Source: Frondihabitans peucedani (GTDB lineage: Bacteria > Actinomycetota > Actinomycetes > Actinomycetales > Microbacteriaceae). Taken from it: 64,000 nt of DNA. Position numbers and translations under genes: made by a program. The notes beneath the pieces were generated by a model that saw nothing but the letters and a program-made list of their open reading frames with translations, searched no databases and was not told where the DNA came from. The stretch is from positions 682,001 through 746,000 of the forward strand of contig NZ_BAABAU010000001.1 in NCBI RefSeq assembly GCF_039537585.1, written 5' to 3'. Positions 18,262 through 28,256 of this stretch are shown here, one piece after another (positions within the stretch are counted from its first letter, which is position 1; the number at the start of each line of letters is the position of its first letter).

Positions 18262-19832
18262 GACGACACCGATTTCGCCAGCGACTTCTGCAGGTCTTCC
18301 AGATAGCCGACGGTCAGGATCGTCATGTCGGCGACGCGCCGCATGCCGGGCACGGTGTCGGGGTCGCACACGATGGCGACCGCCTCGACGCCCGGGGGGA
18401 ACGCTGCTGCCGCAGCGCGGAGGCGGGTGATCCCCGTGGTCGAGCCGACGACGAGGAAGGCGACCGAGATGCCGGAGACCTGCTCGCCGGTCACGCGGGC
18501 GACGTCGGTGATGCCGAGGGCCGACTCGTCGTAGGTGACGACGGCGAGCTCGTCGAGGAGCCTCACGCGGCTGATGGTGCTGAGCGACTTGACCGCGAGC
18601 GTCTTGCGCTTGGCGAAGGCGGGGGTGCTCTCGCTGACGACCACGGAGACCTCACGGGCGTCGCGGATCGCGCGGACCCCGAGCGAGGCGGCGACGCTCA
18701 CCGCGAGCTCGAACTCGTCCTCCGTCGCGAAGTCGGCGTTCGCGAGGCTCAGCGCGATGACGATGTGGCTGCGGCGGGTCTCCTCGAACTGCCTCACGAG
18801 GTACTCCCCCGCGCGGGCCGACGACTTCCAGTGGATGTGACGGCGCTCGTCGCCCGGCACGTACTGCCGGAGCGCGTGGAACGAGATGTCGCTCGAGGAC
18901 AGGTCGCGGGTCGGATTGCCCTCGAGGTCGCGGATGAGCCCGGTGCTGGTGGACGGGATCCCGATGGTGCGCGGGTGCACGAAGAGCTCGACGACGTCGG
19001 TCCACTCGAGCTCGCGGCGCACCAGGCCGATCGGGTCGCCGCGGACGGTCCGGACCGGACCCACCGGGACCACGCCGCGCCGGTCGGTCGGGACGGCGAA
19101 GGAGTCGTCGATGGAGTCGCCCCCGCGGAGACCGGGCAGGCTGATCTCGGCCAGCCCCTGGCCGACCGGGATCTCGACGGTGACGCCGAGGATGCGGCGC
19201 CTGGTCGGATTCGACACCGTCACCCGGCCGACGGCCGACTCGCCGACCGCAACGCGACGGTGCGGGAGGTCGAGATCGATGGTGAAGGCGCTGCGTCCGA
19301 CCGCGTAGAGCGCCGCCAGGCAGAGCAGGACGACGACGGCGAAGCCGACCGCGACGAGTTCGACCCAGCCCAGCAGGTACCCGGCCACGAGGCTCGCCGG
19401 CGCGAGGACCAGCAGCACCCAGCCGACGCTGGTGATGACACTGGAGGCGGCTCGGACAGCACGCCCGACGATCCGCCTGAGCGACCGCCAGGTGCGGACC
19501 AGGACGATGACCAGGTCGGCCGTGAACCCGGTCCGGTCACCGACGATCCTGGTGCGGGCGTTGGTGAGCCCCTCGGTGCCGGTGCCGTACTGGGCGTCCG
19601 TCGTCGCGCCCCGCACGCGCCCGGCGGTCCGGGACGTGGCACCGCGAGCGACGACGGGGCTCGACTCCCGCGACGCCGCGCCTCGCGCGCTCGGGCGGGT
19701 CTGGGTGCGACCGGTTGCGGCCGCGCGACCCCGGGAGCCGCGGGTCTTCTCGTCCTGCGCGGTCGGAGTCGCGGTCGGCGTCGGCGTCTGCTTCGGCGTC
19801 TGCTTCGAAGGAGGCGGGGTCGGCGATCTCAT
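18258..19832 (-). CDS. DUF58 family membrane protein
   Basis: Predicted 524 residues. A disordered Thr/Pro/Arg-rich N-terminus of about 110 residues is followed by two adjacent membrane helices (about 137-180). An extracellular beta-rich part comes next, then the DUF58 signature ISFHALRQYVPGDERRHIHW, KSSARAGEYLVRQFEE near 325-360. It is much longer than the DUF58 gene at 4870-5757 and belongs to the second MoxR locus. The gene starts 50 bp after the MoxR stop and overlaps the transglutaminase-like gene by 4 bp. Known for the family: partner of MoxR. Exact role unknown. Confidence 0.9.
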   Translation of the reverse strand: MRSPTPPPSKQTPKQTPTPTATPTAQDEKTRGSRGRAAATGRTQTRPSARGAASRESSPVVARGATSRTAGRVRGATTDAQYGTGTEGLTNARTRIVGDRTGFTADLVIVLVRTWRSLRRIVGRAVRAASSVITSVGWVLLVLAPASLVAGYLLGWVELVAVGFAVVVLLCLAALYAVGRSAFTIDLDLPHRRVAVGESAVGRVTVSNPTRRRILGVTVEIPVGQGLAEISLPGLRGGDSIDDSFAVPTDRRGVVPVGPVRTVRGDPIGLVRRELEWTDVVELFVHPRTIGIPSTSTGLIRDLEGNPTRDLSSSDISFHALRQYVPGDERRHIHWKSSARAGEYLVRQFEETRRSHIVIALSLANADFATEDEFELAVSVAASLGVRAIRDAREVSVVVSESTPAFAKRKTLAVKSLSTISRVRLLDELAVVTYDESALGITDVARVTGEQVSGISVAFLVVGSTTGITRLRAAAAAFPPGVEAVAIVCDPDTVPGMRRVADMTILTVGYLEDLQKSLAKSVSS

Positions 19833-19881
19833 CTCGGACGCCGGGGCGCCCTGAGGCGGGAGGGGCCGGGGACGCGCAGGA

Positions 19882-20853
19882 TCACGCCGACACCCGTTCC
19901 GCAGGGGGCGCGATCTCGATGAGCAGCTGGCTCACGATGCTCGACGGAGTGACCCCGTCGAACTCCGCCTCGGGGTCGAGGACGATGCGGTGCGCGAGGA
20001 CCGGCTCGGCGAGCAGCTTGACGTCGTCGGGGGTGACGTAGTGGCGGCCGGTCGAGGCGGCGTAGGTCTTGGCGACGCGGACCAGGGCGAGCGCCCCGCG
20101 AACGCTCACGCCGAGCCGGACCTCCGGAGCCGTCCGGGTCGCCTCGACGATCCGGGCGACGTAGTCGGCCACGACGGGGTCGACGTGGACCGTCCGGGCG
20201 AGACGCGACATCTCGGTGACGACGCCGGCCTCGACGATCGGCGTGAGGGAGCCCTCGTGCACCCTCGTCGCAGAGCCCTCGAGGATGCGGAGGGTCGCAG
20301 CGTGGTCGGGGTAGCCGATCGAGGTCTTCATCAGGAACCGGTCGAGCTGGGCCTCGGGCAGCCGGTACGTGCCCGCCTGCTCGATCGGGTTCTGCGTCGC
20401 GATCACCATGAACGGCGCGTCGACCGGGTGGCTCACGCCGTCGACGGTGACCCGGGACTCCTCCATGACCTCGAGGAGCGCCGACTGCGTCTTCGGGCTC
20501 GCCCGGTTGATCTCGTCGGCGAGGACGATGTTCGCGAAGACCGGCCCCGGGTGGAACTCGAACTCGGCCGACTTCTGGTCGTAGATGCTGACGCCCGTGA
20601 TGTCGCCGGGGAGGAGGTCGGGGGTGAACTGGATGCGGCTGCTCCGCCCCTGGACCGTCTGCGCGAGGGCGCGGGCGAGCGAGGTCTTGCCGGTGCCCGG
20701 GAAGTCCTCGAGGAGCAGGTGGCCCTCGCTGAGCAGCGCGGTGAACGAGAGCTTGATGACGAACGACTTGCCGAGCAGGATCCGATCGACGTTGCCGACC
20801 AGGCGCGCGAAGATGTCGGCGAACCAGGTGGCCTGCTCGGGCGTCATGCTCAT
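19882..20853 (-). CDS. MoxR family AAA+ ATPase (second copy)
   Basis: Predicted 323 residues. Walker A is canonical, GHLLLEDFPGTGKTS near residue 44-58. Walker B is IVLADEINRASPKTQSALLE, and the sensor region is [24 protein letters not shown]. Compared with the MoxR at 5762-6796 it has the standard GTGKT P-loop and a different N-terminus, so the two are separate lineages and not a recent duplication. It sits between the giant Ig/FN3 gene (63 bp upstream) and the DUF58 gene. A plausible job is chaperoning assembly of the membrane complex encoded by this locus (inference). Confidence 0.95.
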   Translation of the reverse strand: MSMTPEQATWFADIFARLVGNVDRILLGKSFVIKLSFTALLSEGHLLLEDFPGTGKTSLARALAQTVQGRSSRIQFTPDLLPGDITGVSIYDQKSAEFEFHPGPVFANIVLADEINRASPKTQSALLEVMEESRVTVDGVSHPVDAPFMVIATQNPIEQAGTYRLPEAQLDRFLMKTSIGYPDHAATLRILEGSATRVHEGSLTPIVEAGVVTEMSRLARTVHVDPVVADYVARIVEATRTAPEVRLGVSVRGALALVRVAKTYAASTGRHYVTPDDVKLLAEPVLAHRIVLDPEAEFDGVTPSSIVSQLLIEIAPPAERVSA

Positions 20854-20916
20854 TGTCGTGGCGTCTCTCTGAGTGGGTGCGGCTGGTCGGTCGAGGGGGC
20901 GGGGGCGGTCGGCTGC

Positions 20917-23900
20917 TCAGTTGCCGAGCAGCGACGGCGTGTAGGTCGTCTCGTAAGTCTGCCCGCCATTCGCGGTGACCCGGATCAGCAGCCTCGGCCC
21001 GTCGACCAGGTTGGGGCCCGTCGCCGTGCACGAGGAGGCCGGCGTCGTGGTGAGCTCTCCGTCGCCGCACTGGTAGGCGACGCCGGTGTAGCCCGAGCCC
21101 TGGGGCAGCGTGAACGTCCACGTCCCGGTGCGCTGGAGCGCGGTGCCGTCGTCCGGCTGGTCTTTGTACTGGGCCCCGGCATCGGTGTCGACGGGCGTGA
21201 CCGGGTCGAGCGTGAGGGCTGGCCCGCAGAAGGAGTCGCTCGTGTCGCGGCACCCGCGGAAGGAGTAGGTCTGCTGGGAGCCGTAGACGGCCGCGTTCTG
21301 CGCGCTCGTGAGGAGGTCGCCCGACTTCACGGGCTGCCAGGCGCCGCCCGCGACCTTGAACTCGTACGCCTGAGCCGTGCCGTTCGCGACCGAGAGCGCG
21401 CCGACCTTCACGTCGTGGTGGAAGTCGTCGGACTGCACGATGCTGACGCTCGCCGTCGCCTGGCCCGGCGCCTTCAGCACCTGGATGCCGTCGGACTTCG
21501 ACGTCGTGCAGAAGAGGCCGTTGTCGGCGTAGACGAAGTACGTGTACGAGCGGCCGTCCTGGGCGTGAAGATCAACTCCATTGGGATCGAGATCGATCGC
21601 GTCGGGCTTCGACGTCGGCGAGCAGGCGGGCGACGAGGCGCCGGCTCCGTCGAGTCGGGCGACCGTGTACGAGACGGAGGGCGCACCGGCAGGATCGCTC
21701 GCGGTGTGCGTCACCTGGACGTTGCCGCTCGAGCCGACCAGCGACGCCGTGACGGAGACCCCGGACGGCGTCCCGACGGCCGTGCCCGACGCCGAGGCGC
21801 TTCGAGCCCAGTCGGCCGTGCTCGAGACCTGCGCGGAGTTGACCGCGTAGACCTGCGCCGAGTACTGGCCTCCGGCGGTGAGGCCGCCGACGGTGACGCT
21901 CGTCCCGGAGACGCTCTGCGTGCCGGGGGCGCCCGATCCTGCCATCTCGACGACATAGCCGGTGACGGCCGTGCCGCGAGCGGGCTTCGGGACGGCGTTC
22001 CAGCTGACGACGAGCGTGTTCGGCGAGGTCGTCGAGGGCGTGAGGGCGACGCCGGTGGGTGCGGCAGGCACGAAGTCGGCGCTGTAGGGGATGCTCGCCG
22101 GGCTCGACGCCGAGGCGCCGACGGCATTGACCGCCTGGACGGTGAAGCGGTATTGAGCGCCCGGGTCGAGGTCGGTGAGGGTGCAGACGGTCGACGTTCC
22201 GCAGTCTCTCGTGTACGAGCCCGCGCTCGACGTGCCGGTGAGACGGTACGAGGTGATCGGCGAGTTGTTGGCGACCGGCGCCTGGTACGCCAGGGTCAGC
22301 TGGCCGCCGACGAACGTGCCCGACCGGATGGGGGCGGCCGGTGCCGCAGGGACGTCCTGCACCGAGATCGTGACGTCTCCCCAGACGTAGCGCGAGGGAT
22401 CGTCGGTGACGTCGGCGATCTGGTACTGCAGGTGCGTGTCGACGGGCTTCGCCGACGCCGCGACGCGGACCGACAGCCGGCTCTTGTCGGCGCTCGGCGT
22501 GACCGAGACGCCGGCCGGTAGTGAGGCTCCCCCGAGACCGCGGATCGCCACGACCCGGAGCGGCTGCCCGGGGAACGGATTGGTGGCCTCGTCGTTCGCC
22601 AGCACGTTCACCGTCGTCGTGGTGCCGCGGCGCGTCACGGCGGAGTCGGCCGCCGCGATGGCCAGGGGCCGCGTCGACCCCACGACGGAGAGCGTGATCC
22701 TGCCCGACTGCGGAGGCGAGGTCGCGTCGCGCACGGTCAGACCGATCGTGGCGGTCGCGTTCTTCGCGGCGTCGGTGTTCGCGTGGACGGTGAGCTTCTG
22801 GCCGGAGACCTGGGCGGTGAACCCCGACGTGTCGGGGGTGGAGATCGCGTAGCGGAGCTGCCCGACATCGGCCGGGTAGTTGTACGTCGTCAGGCGGGTG
22901 AGGTCGAGGGTCCGGGTGTCGCCCGGCTCCAGATCGAGGGCCGTGCCGTTGAAGATCGGCGGCTGATTGGCTCGCGCCGTGACGGTGATCGGCAGGACGA
23001 GGGTGGCGGTGTGGCCCTTCGGATCGGTCGCCGAGGTCCCGTCGGTCACCTGGAACGAGATCGAGGCCTGGCCGTAGAAGGCGGCTGCCGAGGTGAAGCG
23101 GAGCGTCGTCGCGTCGACGACGAGATCGGACCCGTCGGCGTGGGTCGCGCGGACCGTGCCGCTGTCGGTCAGTCGGACGCCGTCGGCCCCGGTCGAGACG
23201 ACGTACTTGTTGAGGTCGATGGTCAGCGGCTTCTCGCTGGCCACGGTCAGGGCCGGGGCGCCCTCTTTGATCTGCGGGAGGGCGTCGTCGAAGCCGGGGA
23301 CGCGGATGAAGGCGTAGGCCCGGATCGACGGGTCGTCGGGGTGGGACACGTAGAACGGGATGATCTGGCTGGAGTCGGTGATCGTGACCCGGATCCGGTG
23401 CCTGCTCGTGACCACGGCCGACTTCTCGTAGCCCGGCTGCACGCCGAGGCCCAGGGTCGACACGTCGCCGTCGGGGTAGAAGACGTTGGCGAGGACGTTG
23501 ACGTCGACCGTCTTGCGACCGAGGACGTCGGTCAGGGTGAGCGTGCTGTCGGAGGCCTCGGGGTAGTTGAGCTCGGCCTTCGGATCGACCTTCACGGTGA
23601 TGAAGTTCGAGCTGCTGCCGCCGACGGCGTTGCTGATCGTGTAGACGAGGCCGTAGGTCTTCGAGCGCTTCGGCGGGGTGACGCGCACCACCCCGTCGGC
23701 GAGGATCTGAGCCGTGACGTCACGGTCGTTCGGCTTCACCGCGGTCACCCGGAGGGCGCCGCCGTCGGGGTCGGAGTCGTTGGCGAGGACGCGCACGAGG
23801 ATGCTGCCGCCGGGCCGCATCGTCACGGAGTCGGCCACGGCGATCGGGTTCCGCGACCCCTCGGCGCGGGCGGCGATGCCGATCCTGACGGTCCCGGTCG

Positions 23901-26754
23901 CGCGGGCGCCCAGGCCGTCGACGACCGTGTACGTGAAGGTGTCGGTGCCGGCCGAGTAGCTGCCTGCTTCGTAGTCGATGTAGGTGGTGCCGACCCGGGT
24001 GACGTTGCCCTTCTCCGGGTTGGAGTCGACGCCGAGCAGTTGCACCGAGTCGCCGTCGGGGTCGATGTCGTCGAGCGGCACCTGGACGCGGACGCTCTGC
24101 CCGGCCACCACGCGCGCGGTGAGGGTCTGCGGTACCGGCGGGTTGTCGGTGGCCGAGTCGGCCTCGCGGACCGAGATGCTGACCTGCGCGGTCGCCCGCT
24201 GACCGTCGGGGCCCTCGATGGCGTACTCCGCCGTGAAGTTGCCGGGGGTCTTCGGGGCGAGGTACCGCAGCTGCGATCCGGAGACGAAGAGGAGCCCGCC
24301 TCCGGAGGAGACGTTCTTCACCAGGGTCGGCTCGAGCGTGATGTCCTCGCCGTCGGGCTGCGAGTCGTTCGCGAGGACGTCGATGTCGATCGCGTCGCCG
24401 ACCCGCGCCGTCACCTGGTCGTTCGTGGCGATCGGGGGCTGGAGGCGCGCGGGCCTCGGGATCTGGACGACGGTCACCGACCCCTGCGCGGAGGCGAGGC
24501 CGTTGGTGACGGTGTAGGTGAACGAGACGGGCCCGTCGTCGAGCGGCGCCGTCAGCGTGATCCGGAGGTAGCGCTGCTCGACGGTCTGCACCTGGACGCC
24601 GCTCGCGGGGTCGAGGGCGCTCGTCGACGTCACCATCAGGACGTTGCCCGCCGGGTCGAAGGCGTTGGCCGTGATGTCGACGGTCTGCGTGCTGAGACTC
24701 TGCACGAACACCGTCTTGGGCGTCGTGATCGGAGCCGTGTTGGGCTCGGGCGCGGCCTGCACGTCGACGCGGATCGTCCCCGTCGCGGTCTTGTCGCCGT
24801 CGGTCACCGTGTACTCGAGGAAGTGCGGCCCCACGGTCGAGCTCTGGAACGTGAAGCTCCCGGCGGCGTAGTTCGGCGTGATCGTCGCCCCCTGCTTCGC
24901 CGGGACGCTGTTGAGCTTGATCGCGCCCGTGCCGCCGGAGGCGTACTGCAGCGGACTGATGGTCGTCACCTCGCCCTGGTAGGCCTCGACCGGGAACGAG
25001 TCGGCCTTGAGCGGCACGTCGCCGCCCGCGTCGACGGTGATCGTCAGGATGCCGCGCCCCACGGCGGTCCCGTCAGAGACCGTCAGGACGATCTCCTGGG
25101 TGGACGGCCCCTTGCCGCTGTCCTGGTAGACCACCTCGCCGGTGGGCTTGTAGGTGACCGTGCCGCCGTCCGCTCCGGACGCCCCGGTCAGGTAGAAGGG
25201 ATCGCCGTCGGGGTCGACCCACGCGCCGAGTGTGTCCACCGTCACGCGTCCGGACGATGAGACGACGGCGCGCTGGGCCCGGACCTGCTGAGGCGGGCTG
25301 TTCGCACCCGGCTGACGCACCGAGACGGTCACCTTCGCGGTCGCGGTCCCGCCCCGGCCGTCGGAGATCGAGTACTCGAACACGATCGCGCCCGACGCCG
25401 TGGCCCCCAGCGTGAGCAGGAGCTGCTGCCGGTTCTGCACGACGTCGACACGACCGGCACCGGCAGCGAGCCCGGTCACCTTCGTGATGACGATCGGGTC
25501 GCCGTTCGGGTCGTAGTCGTTGAGGAGGACCGGCAGGATCGTGGCGCGGCCGGGCCTCGCCCCCATCACGTCGTCGACGGCGACCGGCGGCTTCTGCTGC
25601 ACCTCGAGCTTCTGCGGCTCGTCGTTCGTCTTGGTCGGCTCCTCCTGCGGCGTCTTCTCATCGGTGATGAGGTCGCTCCAGTTGTCGATGAGCTGGCCGC
25701 CCCGCTGGACCGCCCAGGTCTTGCCGCCCGAGACGTCGTTCAGGACGACGTGAGACCGGTTGACCGCGAAGGTCAGCTCGGCCGACGCGGGCATCGACGG
25801 GAGCCTCGTCAGCCGGTCGCCGGAGGCGCAGTCGCTCCACGCGGTGCCGTCGGCCCAAGCCGCGTACCCGCAGGCGCCGACCGTCGTGGGCCGGGCGGCA
25901 GTGCCGTCGCGCCCCTGCACGCGCTCGGTGACGGCGCCGCCGAACGACACGGACAGGAGCCCGGACGACGAGGCGACCATCACCGACGAGCCCTGGTCGG
26001 ACGACTGCTGCAGGGCCAGGCGCCCCCGCGTCTGCCCCGAGAGGTCGACGCGGTGCCCGTCGACCACGAGGAGCCCGCTGCGGGTGTCGAGGACGGCCCA
26101 GTGCGAGCCGACGGTCGCCACCTGGAACGTGTCGGCCTTGGGCAGCTTGAGGCGCTCGGTGGACGTCACGCCGAACTGCGCCACGTCGTCGACCCTGGTC
26201 ACCTCGCCGCTGTCGGCGGAGTAGGCGACGAGCGTGCCGGAGGGGGTCAGCCCCGTGGTCACGTCGGCGCCGAGGCTCAGCTCGGCCTGGGAGGAGGCGT
26301 CGAAGCCGTCGAGCGCGCCCACGGACGAGCTCCAGAACTCGCCCGTCTTGCCCGAGACGACGACCGCCGTGTCGCCTGCGAGGAGCACGTCGGGGTCGTT
26401 CGGCGGAAGCGGCACGGTCTGCGCCACGGCCGCCGTGGCCGTGTCGACGACACCGACGGTGGCGTTGCTCCGGTCGAGCAGCAGCACGTGGGCGGCATCC
26501 TGCACGACGGAGAGGTCGGCGCCCGTGCTCCGGACCGCCGAGTTGAGCTCGAGGACCGCCGGGTTGGCGCGCCCGATCGCCGTGAGGGAGTCGTTGGCGA
26601 CCCAGACGGTGCCGTCGTCGAGGTCGAGCCGCTGCGCCTGGTAGCCCGAGCTGGTGAGCCCGATCGCGGCGACCACGACAGCGATGACGAGGGCGCTGAG
26701 CCCGGTCGCCGCCAGCGAGCGGTGGGCGAGGAGCCAGCGGAGGAACCGGGTCAC
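20917..26754 (-). CDS. Giant membrane-anchored Ig-like/fibronectin III protein
   Basis: Predicted 1,945 residues from GTG at 26754, overlapping the kinase stop as GTGA. The frame extends further upstream but only through the kinase gene. A cytoplasmic stub and one membrane helix (about 13-35) come first. A beta-propeller-like part (about 40-370) follows, with repeated blade-like strands and two Cys (GACGYAAW, WSDCASGD). From about 388 to 1460 there are roughly ten Ig/cadherin-like modules of about 90-100 residues with calcium-type loops (LLNDYDPNGDP, LANDSQPDGED, LDDIDPDGDS, LANDSDPDGG). From about 1465 there are two clear FN3 domains and further FN3-like modules with paired Cys. No LPXTG or other wall-sorting signal is seen. 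Likely a long extracellular stalk whose function is unknown. Confidence 0.9.
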   Translation of the reverse strand: MTRFLRWLLAHRSLAATGLSALVIAVVVAAIGLTSSGYQAQRLDLDDGTVWVANDSLTAIGRANPAVLELNSAVRSTGADLSVVQDAAHVLLLDRSNATVGVVDTATAAVAQTVPLPPNDPDVLLAGDTAVVVSGKTGEFWSSSVGALDGFDASSQAELSLGADVTTGLTPSGTLVAYSADSGEVTRVDDVAQFGVTSTERLKLPKADTFQVATVGSHWAVLDTRSGLLVVDGHRVDLSGQTRGRLALQQSSDQGSSVMVASSSGLLSVSFGGAVTERVQGRDGTAARPTTVGACGYAAWADGTAWSDCASGDRLTRLPSMPASAELTFAVNRSHVVLNDVSGGKTWAVQRGGQLIDNWSDLITDEKTPQEEPTKTNDEPQKLEVQQKPPVAVDDVMGARPGRATILPVLLNDYDPNGDPIVITKVTGLAAGAGRVDVVQNRQQLLLTLGATASGAIVFEYSISDGRGGTATAKVTVSVRQPGANSPPQQVRAQRAVVSSSGRVTVDTLGAWVDPDGDPFYLTGASGADGGTVTYKPTGEVVYQDSGKGPSTQEIVLTVSDGTAVGRGILTITVDAGGDVPLKADSFPVEAYQGEVTTISPLQYASGGTGAIKLNSVPAKQGATITPNYAAGSFTFQSSTVGPHFLEYTVTDGDKTATGTIRVDVQAAPEPNTAPITTPKTVFVQSLSTQTVDITANAFDPAGNVLMVTSTSALDPASGVQVQTVEQRYLRITLTAPLDDGPVSFTYTVTNGLASAQGSVTVVQIPRPARLQPPIATNDQVTARVGDAIDIDVLANDSQPDGEDITLEPTLVKNVSSGGGLLFVSGSQLRYLAPKTPGNFTAEYAIEGPDGQRATAQVSISVREADSATDNPPVPQTLTARVVAGQSVRVQVPLDDIDPDGDSVQLLGVDSNPEKGNVTRVGTTYIDYEAGSYSAGTDTFTYTVVDGLGARATGTVRIGIAARAEGSRNPIAVADSVTMRPGGSILVRVLANDSDPDGGALRVTAVKPNDRDVTAQILADGVVRVTPPKRSKTYGLVYTISNAVGGSSSNFITVKVDPKAELNYPEASDSTLTLTDVLGRKTVDVNVLANVFYPDGDVSTLGLGVQPGYEKSAVVTSRHRIRVTITDSSQIIPFYVSHPDDPSIRAYAFIRVPGFDDALPQIKEGAPALTVASEKPLTIDLNKYVVSTGADGVRLTDSGTVRATHADGSDLVVDATTLRFTSAAAFYGQASISFQVTDGTSATDPKGHTATLVLPITVTARANQPPIFNGTALDLEPGDTRTLDLTRLTTYNYPADVGQLRYAISTPDTSGFTAQVSGQKLTVHANTDAAKNATATIGLTVRDATSPPQSGRITLSVVGSTRPLAIAAADSAVTRRGTTTTVNVLANDEATNPFPGQPLRVVAIRGLGGASLPAGVSVTPSADKSRLSVRVAASAKPVDTHLQYQIADVTDDPSRYVWGDVTISVQDVPAAPAAPIRSGTFVGGQLTLAYQAPVANNSPITSYRLTGTSSAGSYTRDCGTSTVCTLTDLDPGAQYRFTVQAVNAVGASASSPASIPYSADFVPAAPTGVALTPSTTSPNTLVVSWNAVPKPARGTAVTGYVVEMAGSGAPGTQSVSGTSVTVGGLTAGGQYSAQVYAVNSAQVSSTADWARSASASGTAVGTPSGVSVTASLVGSSGNVQVTHTASDPAGAPSVSYTVARLDGAGASSPACSPTSKPDAIDLDPNGVDLHAQDGRSYTYFVYADNGLFCTTSKSDGIQVLKAPGQATASVSIVQSDDFHHDVKVGALSVANGTAQAYEFKVAGGAWQPVKSGDLLTSAQNAAVYGSQQTYSFRGCRDTSDSFCGPALTLDPVTPVDTDAGAQYKDQPDDGTALQRTGTWTFTLPQGSGYTGVAYQCGDGELTTTPASSCTATGPNLVDGPRLLIRVTANGGQTYETTYTPSLLGN

Positions 26755-28184
26755 CGGGCCGCCTTGGCCGAGGCGCACTTCTCGGCGCTCACCGGCCCCG
26801 TCTTGCCCGAGCGGTTGACCGCGACGGTGATGCAGACCTGCTGGCCGGTGCCCGCCGGAGCCAGGAAGCTCGTCGACGTCTGCGTGCTGGAGTCGGTGCC
26901 GGAGGTGACGACGTAGGTGTCGCCCGAGCGGATGCCTGGGTCGTTCCAGCTGAACCGGACCGACGAGCCCGTCGTGACGGCCTGGACGTTGCTGACCCGC
27001 GGGATGTCGTTCGAGGTGGCCCGGACGAGGAACAGCGTCGCGATGCCGCCGAGCGCGAGGACGACGACAGTCGCCGCGATGAGCGCCCAGGCGAGGTACT
27101 GCACCTTCTTGGGGCCGCGGGCCTCCGGCCGGGTGCCGGTCGAGCGAGGGATCGCGTTGCTGTTGCGCACCTGGGCGGCGAGCGGCGTGCTCGTCAGCGC
27201 TCCGCCCGCGGGACGGCGGCGGCGGCGGCGGTTCGCTCCGCCGACGGGGAGACCCTCGGCGCCCCGGATCCTGGTGCGGTCTTCGAGGTCGGCGACCGTG
27301 GCGAGGGCCCAGTCGTCGACCGCGACCTCGATCGGGGTCTGCGCGACGCCCAGCTCGGACTCGGCCTGCTGGAGCTCGCGGACCAGCTCGAGCACGCTCT
27401 CGTGACGGTCGTCGGCCCGACGCGACATGGACCGCGCCAGGGTGGCCTCGAGCCCCGGGGGCACGTCGGTGCGGCCGATGGGCTGCAGCCTGCCCTTCTC
27501 GATCCTGGTCATCAGGTCGTTCGAGGTGTTCGGGCCGCCGAGCACCTCGAAGGGGCTGCGGCCGGCCAGGAGCGAGTACACGGTGGCGCCGAGCGACCAG
27601 ACCTCGCTCGCGACGGTGCCGGAGGTGTCGTCGCGGAGCACCTCGGGCGCCGACCACGGGATGGAGAGGCCCACGACCTCGCTCGGCTCGCTCTCGCCGA
27701 GGGTCGCGGCGATGCCGAAGTCGGACAGCACCGGGTGGCCGTACGCGGTCGTCAGGATGTTCGACGGCTTGATGTCGCGGTGGAGCACGCCCTGGCGGTG
27801 CGCCGTCTCGATGGCGCTGCCGATCTTGACGCCGATGCGGAGCACGTCGGCGACCGGGATGCGCTCGCGCCGGTACCTCTCGCTGAGCGAGGCCGAGCAG
27901 AGCTCCATGACCAGGTAGGGCCGGCCGTCGGCGGAGACGCTGGCCTGGTAGACGGTCAGGATCGAAGGGTGCGCGCTCAGCTGCGCCATCAGGTTCGCCT
28001 CGGCCTGGAACATCTGCCGGACCTGGTCGTTGACGACCTCGCTGAGCATCACCTTGACGGCGACCTGCCGACGGGGCATGTTCTGCTCGTACAGGAAGAC
28101 GTCGGCGAAGCCGCCCGATCCGAGCACGTTCAGGTGCGAGAACCCGGGCAGCACCGGGGGTTGCGACGGCAGGCGTCGTGCCAT
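26751..28184 (-). CDS. Ser/Thr protein kinase with extracellular FN3-like domain
   Basis: Predicted 477 residues. The N-terminal kinase has Gly loop LGSGGFADVF, Lys in QVAVKVM, catalytic HRDIKPSN and DFGIAA, and a SAPEV segment, so it should be active. A basic juxtamembrane region (NRRRRRRPAGG) precedes one membrane helix near 380-400. The outer part of about 75 residues reads VSNVQAVTTGSSVRFSWNDPG and looks like a fibronectin III module, not the PASTA repeats of PknB. The downstream giant protein also carries FN3 modules, so a direct contact outside the cell is possible (inference). ATG at 28184 has a GAGGGG ribosome site. The kinase has its own upstream gap of 214 bp, so it may start a second transcript. 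Confidence 0.93.
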   Translation of the reverse strand: MARRLPSQPPVLPGFSHLNVLGSGGFADVFLYEQNMPRRQVAVKVMLSEVVNDQVRQMFQAEANLMAQLSAHPSILTVYQASVSADGRPYLVMELCSASLSERYRRERIPVADVLRIGVKIGSAIETAHRQGVLHRDIKPSNILTTAYGHPVLSDFGIAATLGESEPSEVVGLSIPWSAPEVLRDDTSGTVASEVWSLGATVYSLLAGRSPFEVLGGPNTSNDLMTRIEKGRLQPIGRTDVPPGLEATLARSMSRRADDRHESVLELVRELQQAESELGVAQTPIEVAVDDWALATVADLEDRTRIRGAEGLPVGGANRRRRRRPAGGALTSTPLAAQVRNSNAIPRSTGTRPEARGPKKVQYLAWALIAATVVVLALGGIATLFLVRATSNDIPRVSNVQAVTTGSSVRFSWNDPGIRSGDTYVVTSGTDSSTQTSTSFLAPAGTGQQVCITVAVNRSGKTGPVSAEKCASAKAAR

Positions 28185-28250
28185 GTCGCCCCCTCAGAAG
28201 CCGTTGTCGGGAGCGTCTTCGGCGCTTCCGTTGATTTGCCGATCGGTGTC

Positions 28251-28256
28251 ATTGTA
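28251..28256 (-). promoter_or_regulatory. Putative -10 element upstream of the kinase gene
   Basis: The minus strand reads TACAAT about 70 nt before the kinase ATG, the best -10 match in the 214-bp gap between phosphatase and kinase. No good -35 hexamer lies 16-18 bp upstream. A 5-bp C/G hairpin at 28314-28328 lies further upstream and could end the phosphatase transcript. Both are tentative. Confidence 0.35.

Noticed and set aside
14674-18306. 1,210-codon plus-strand frame opposite the zinc-ribbon/FHA and transglutaminase-like genes
   Set aside because: The minus-strand genes have domains, membrane helices and coupled starts. The plus frame has none.
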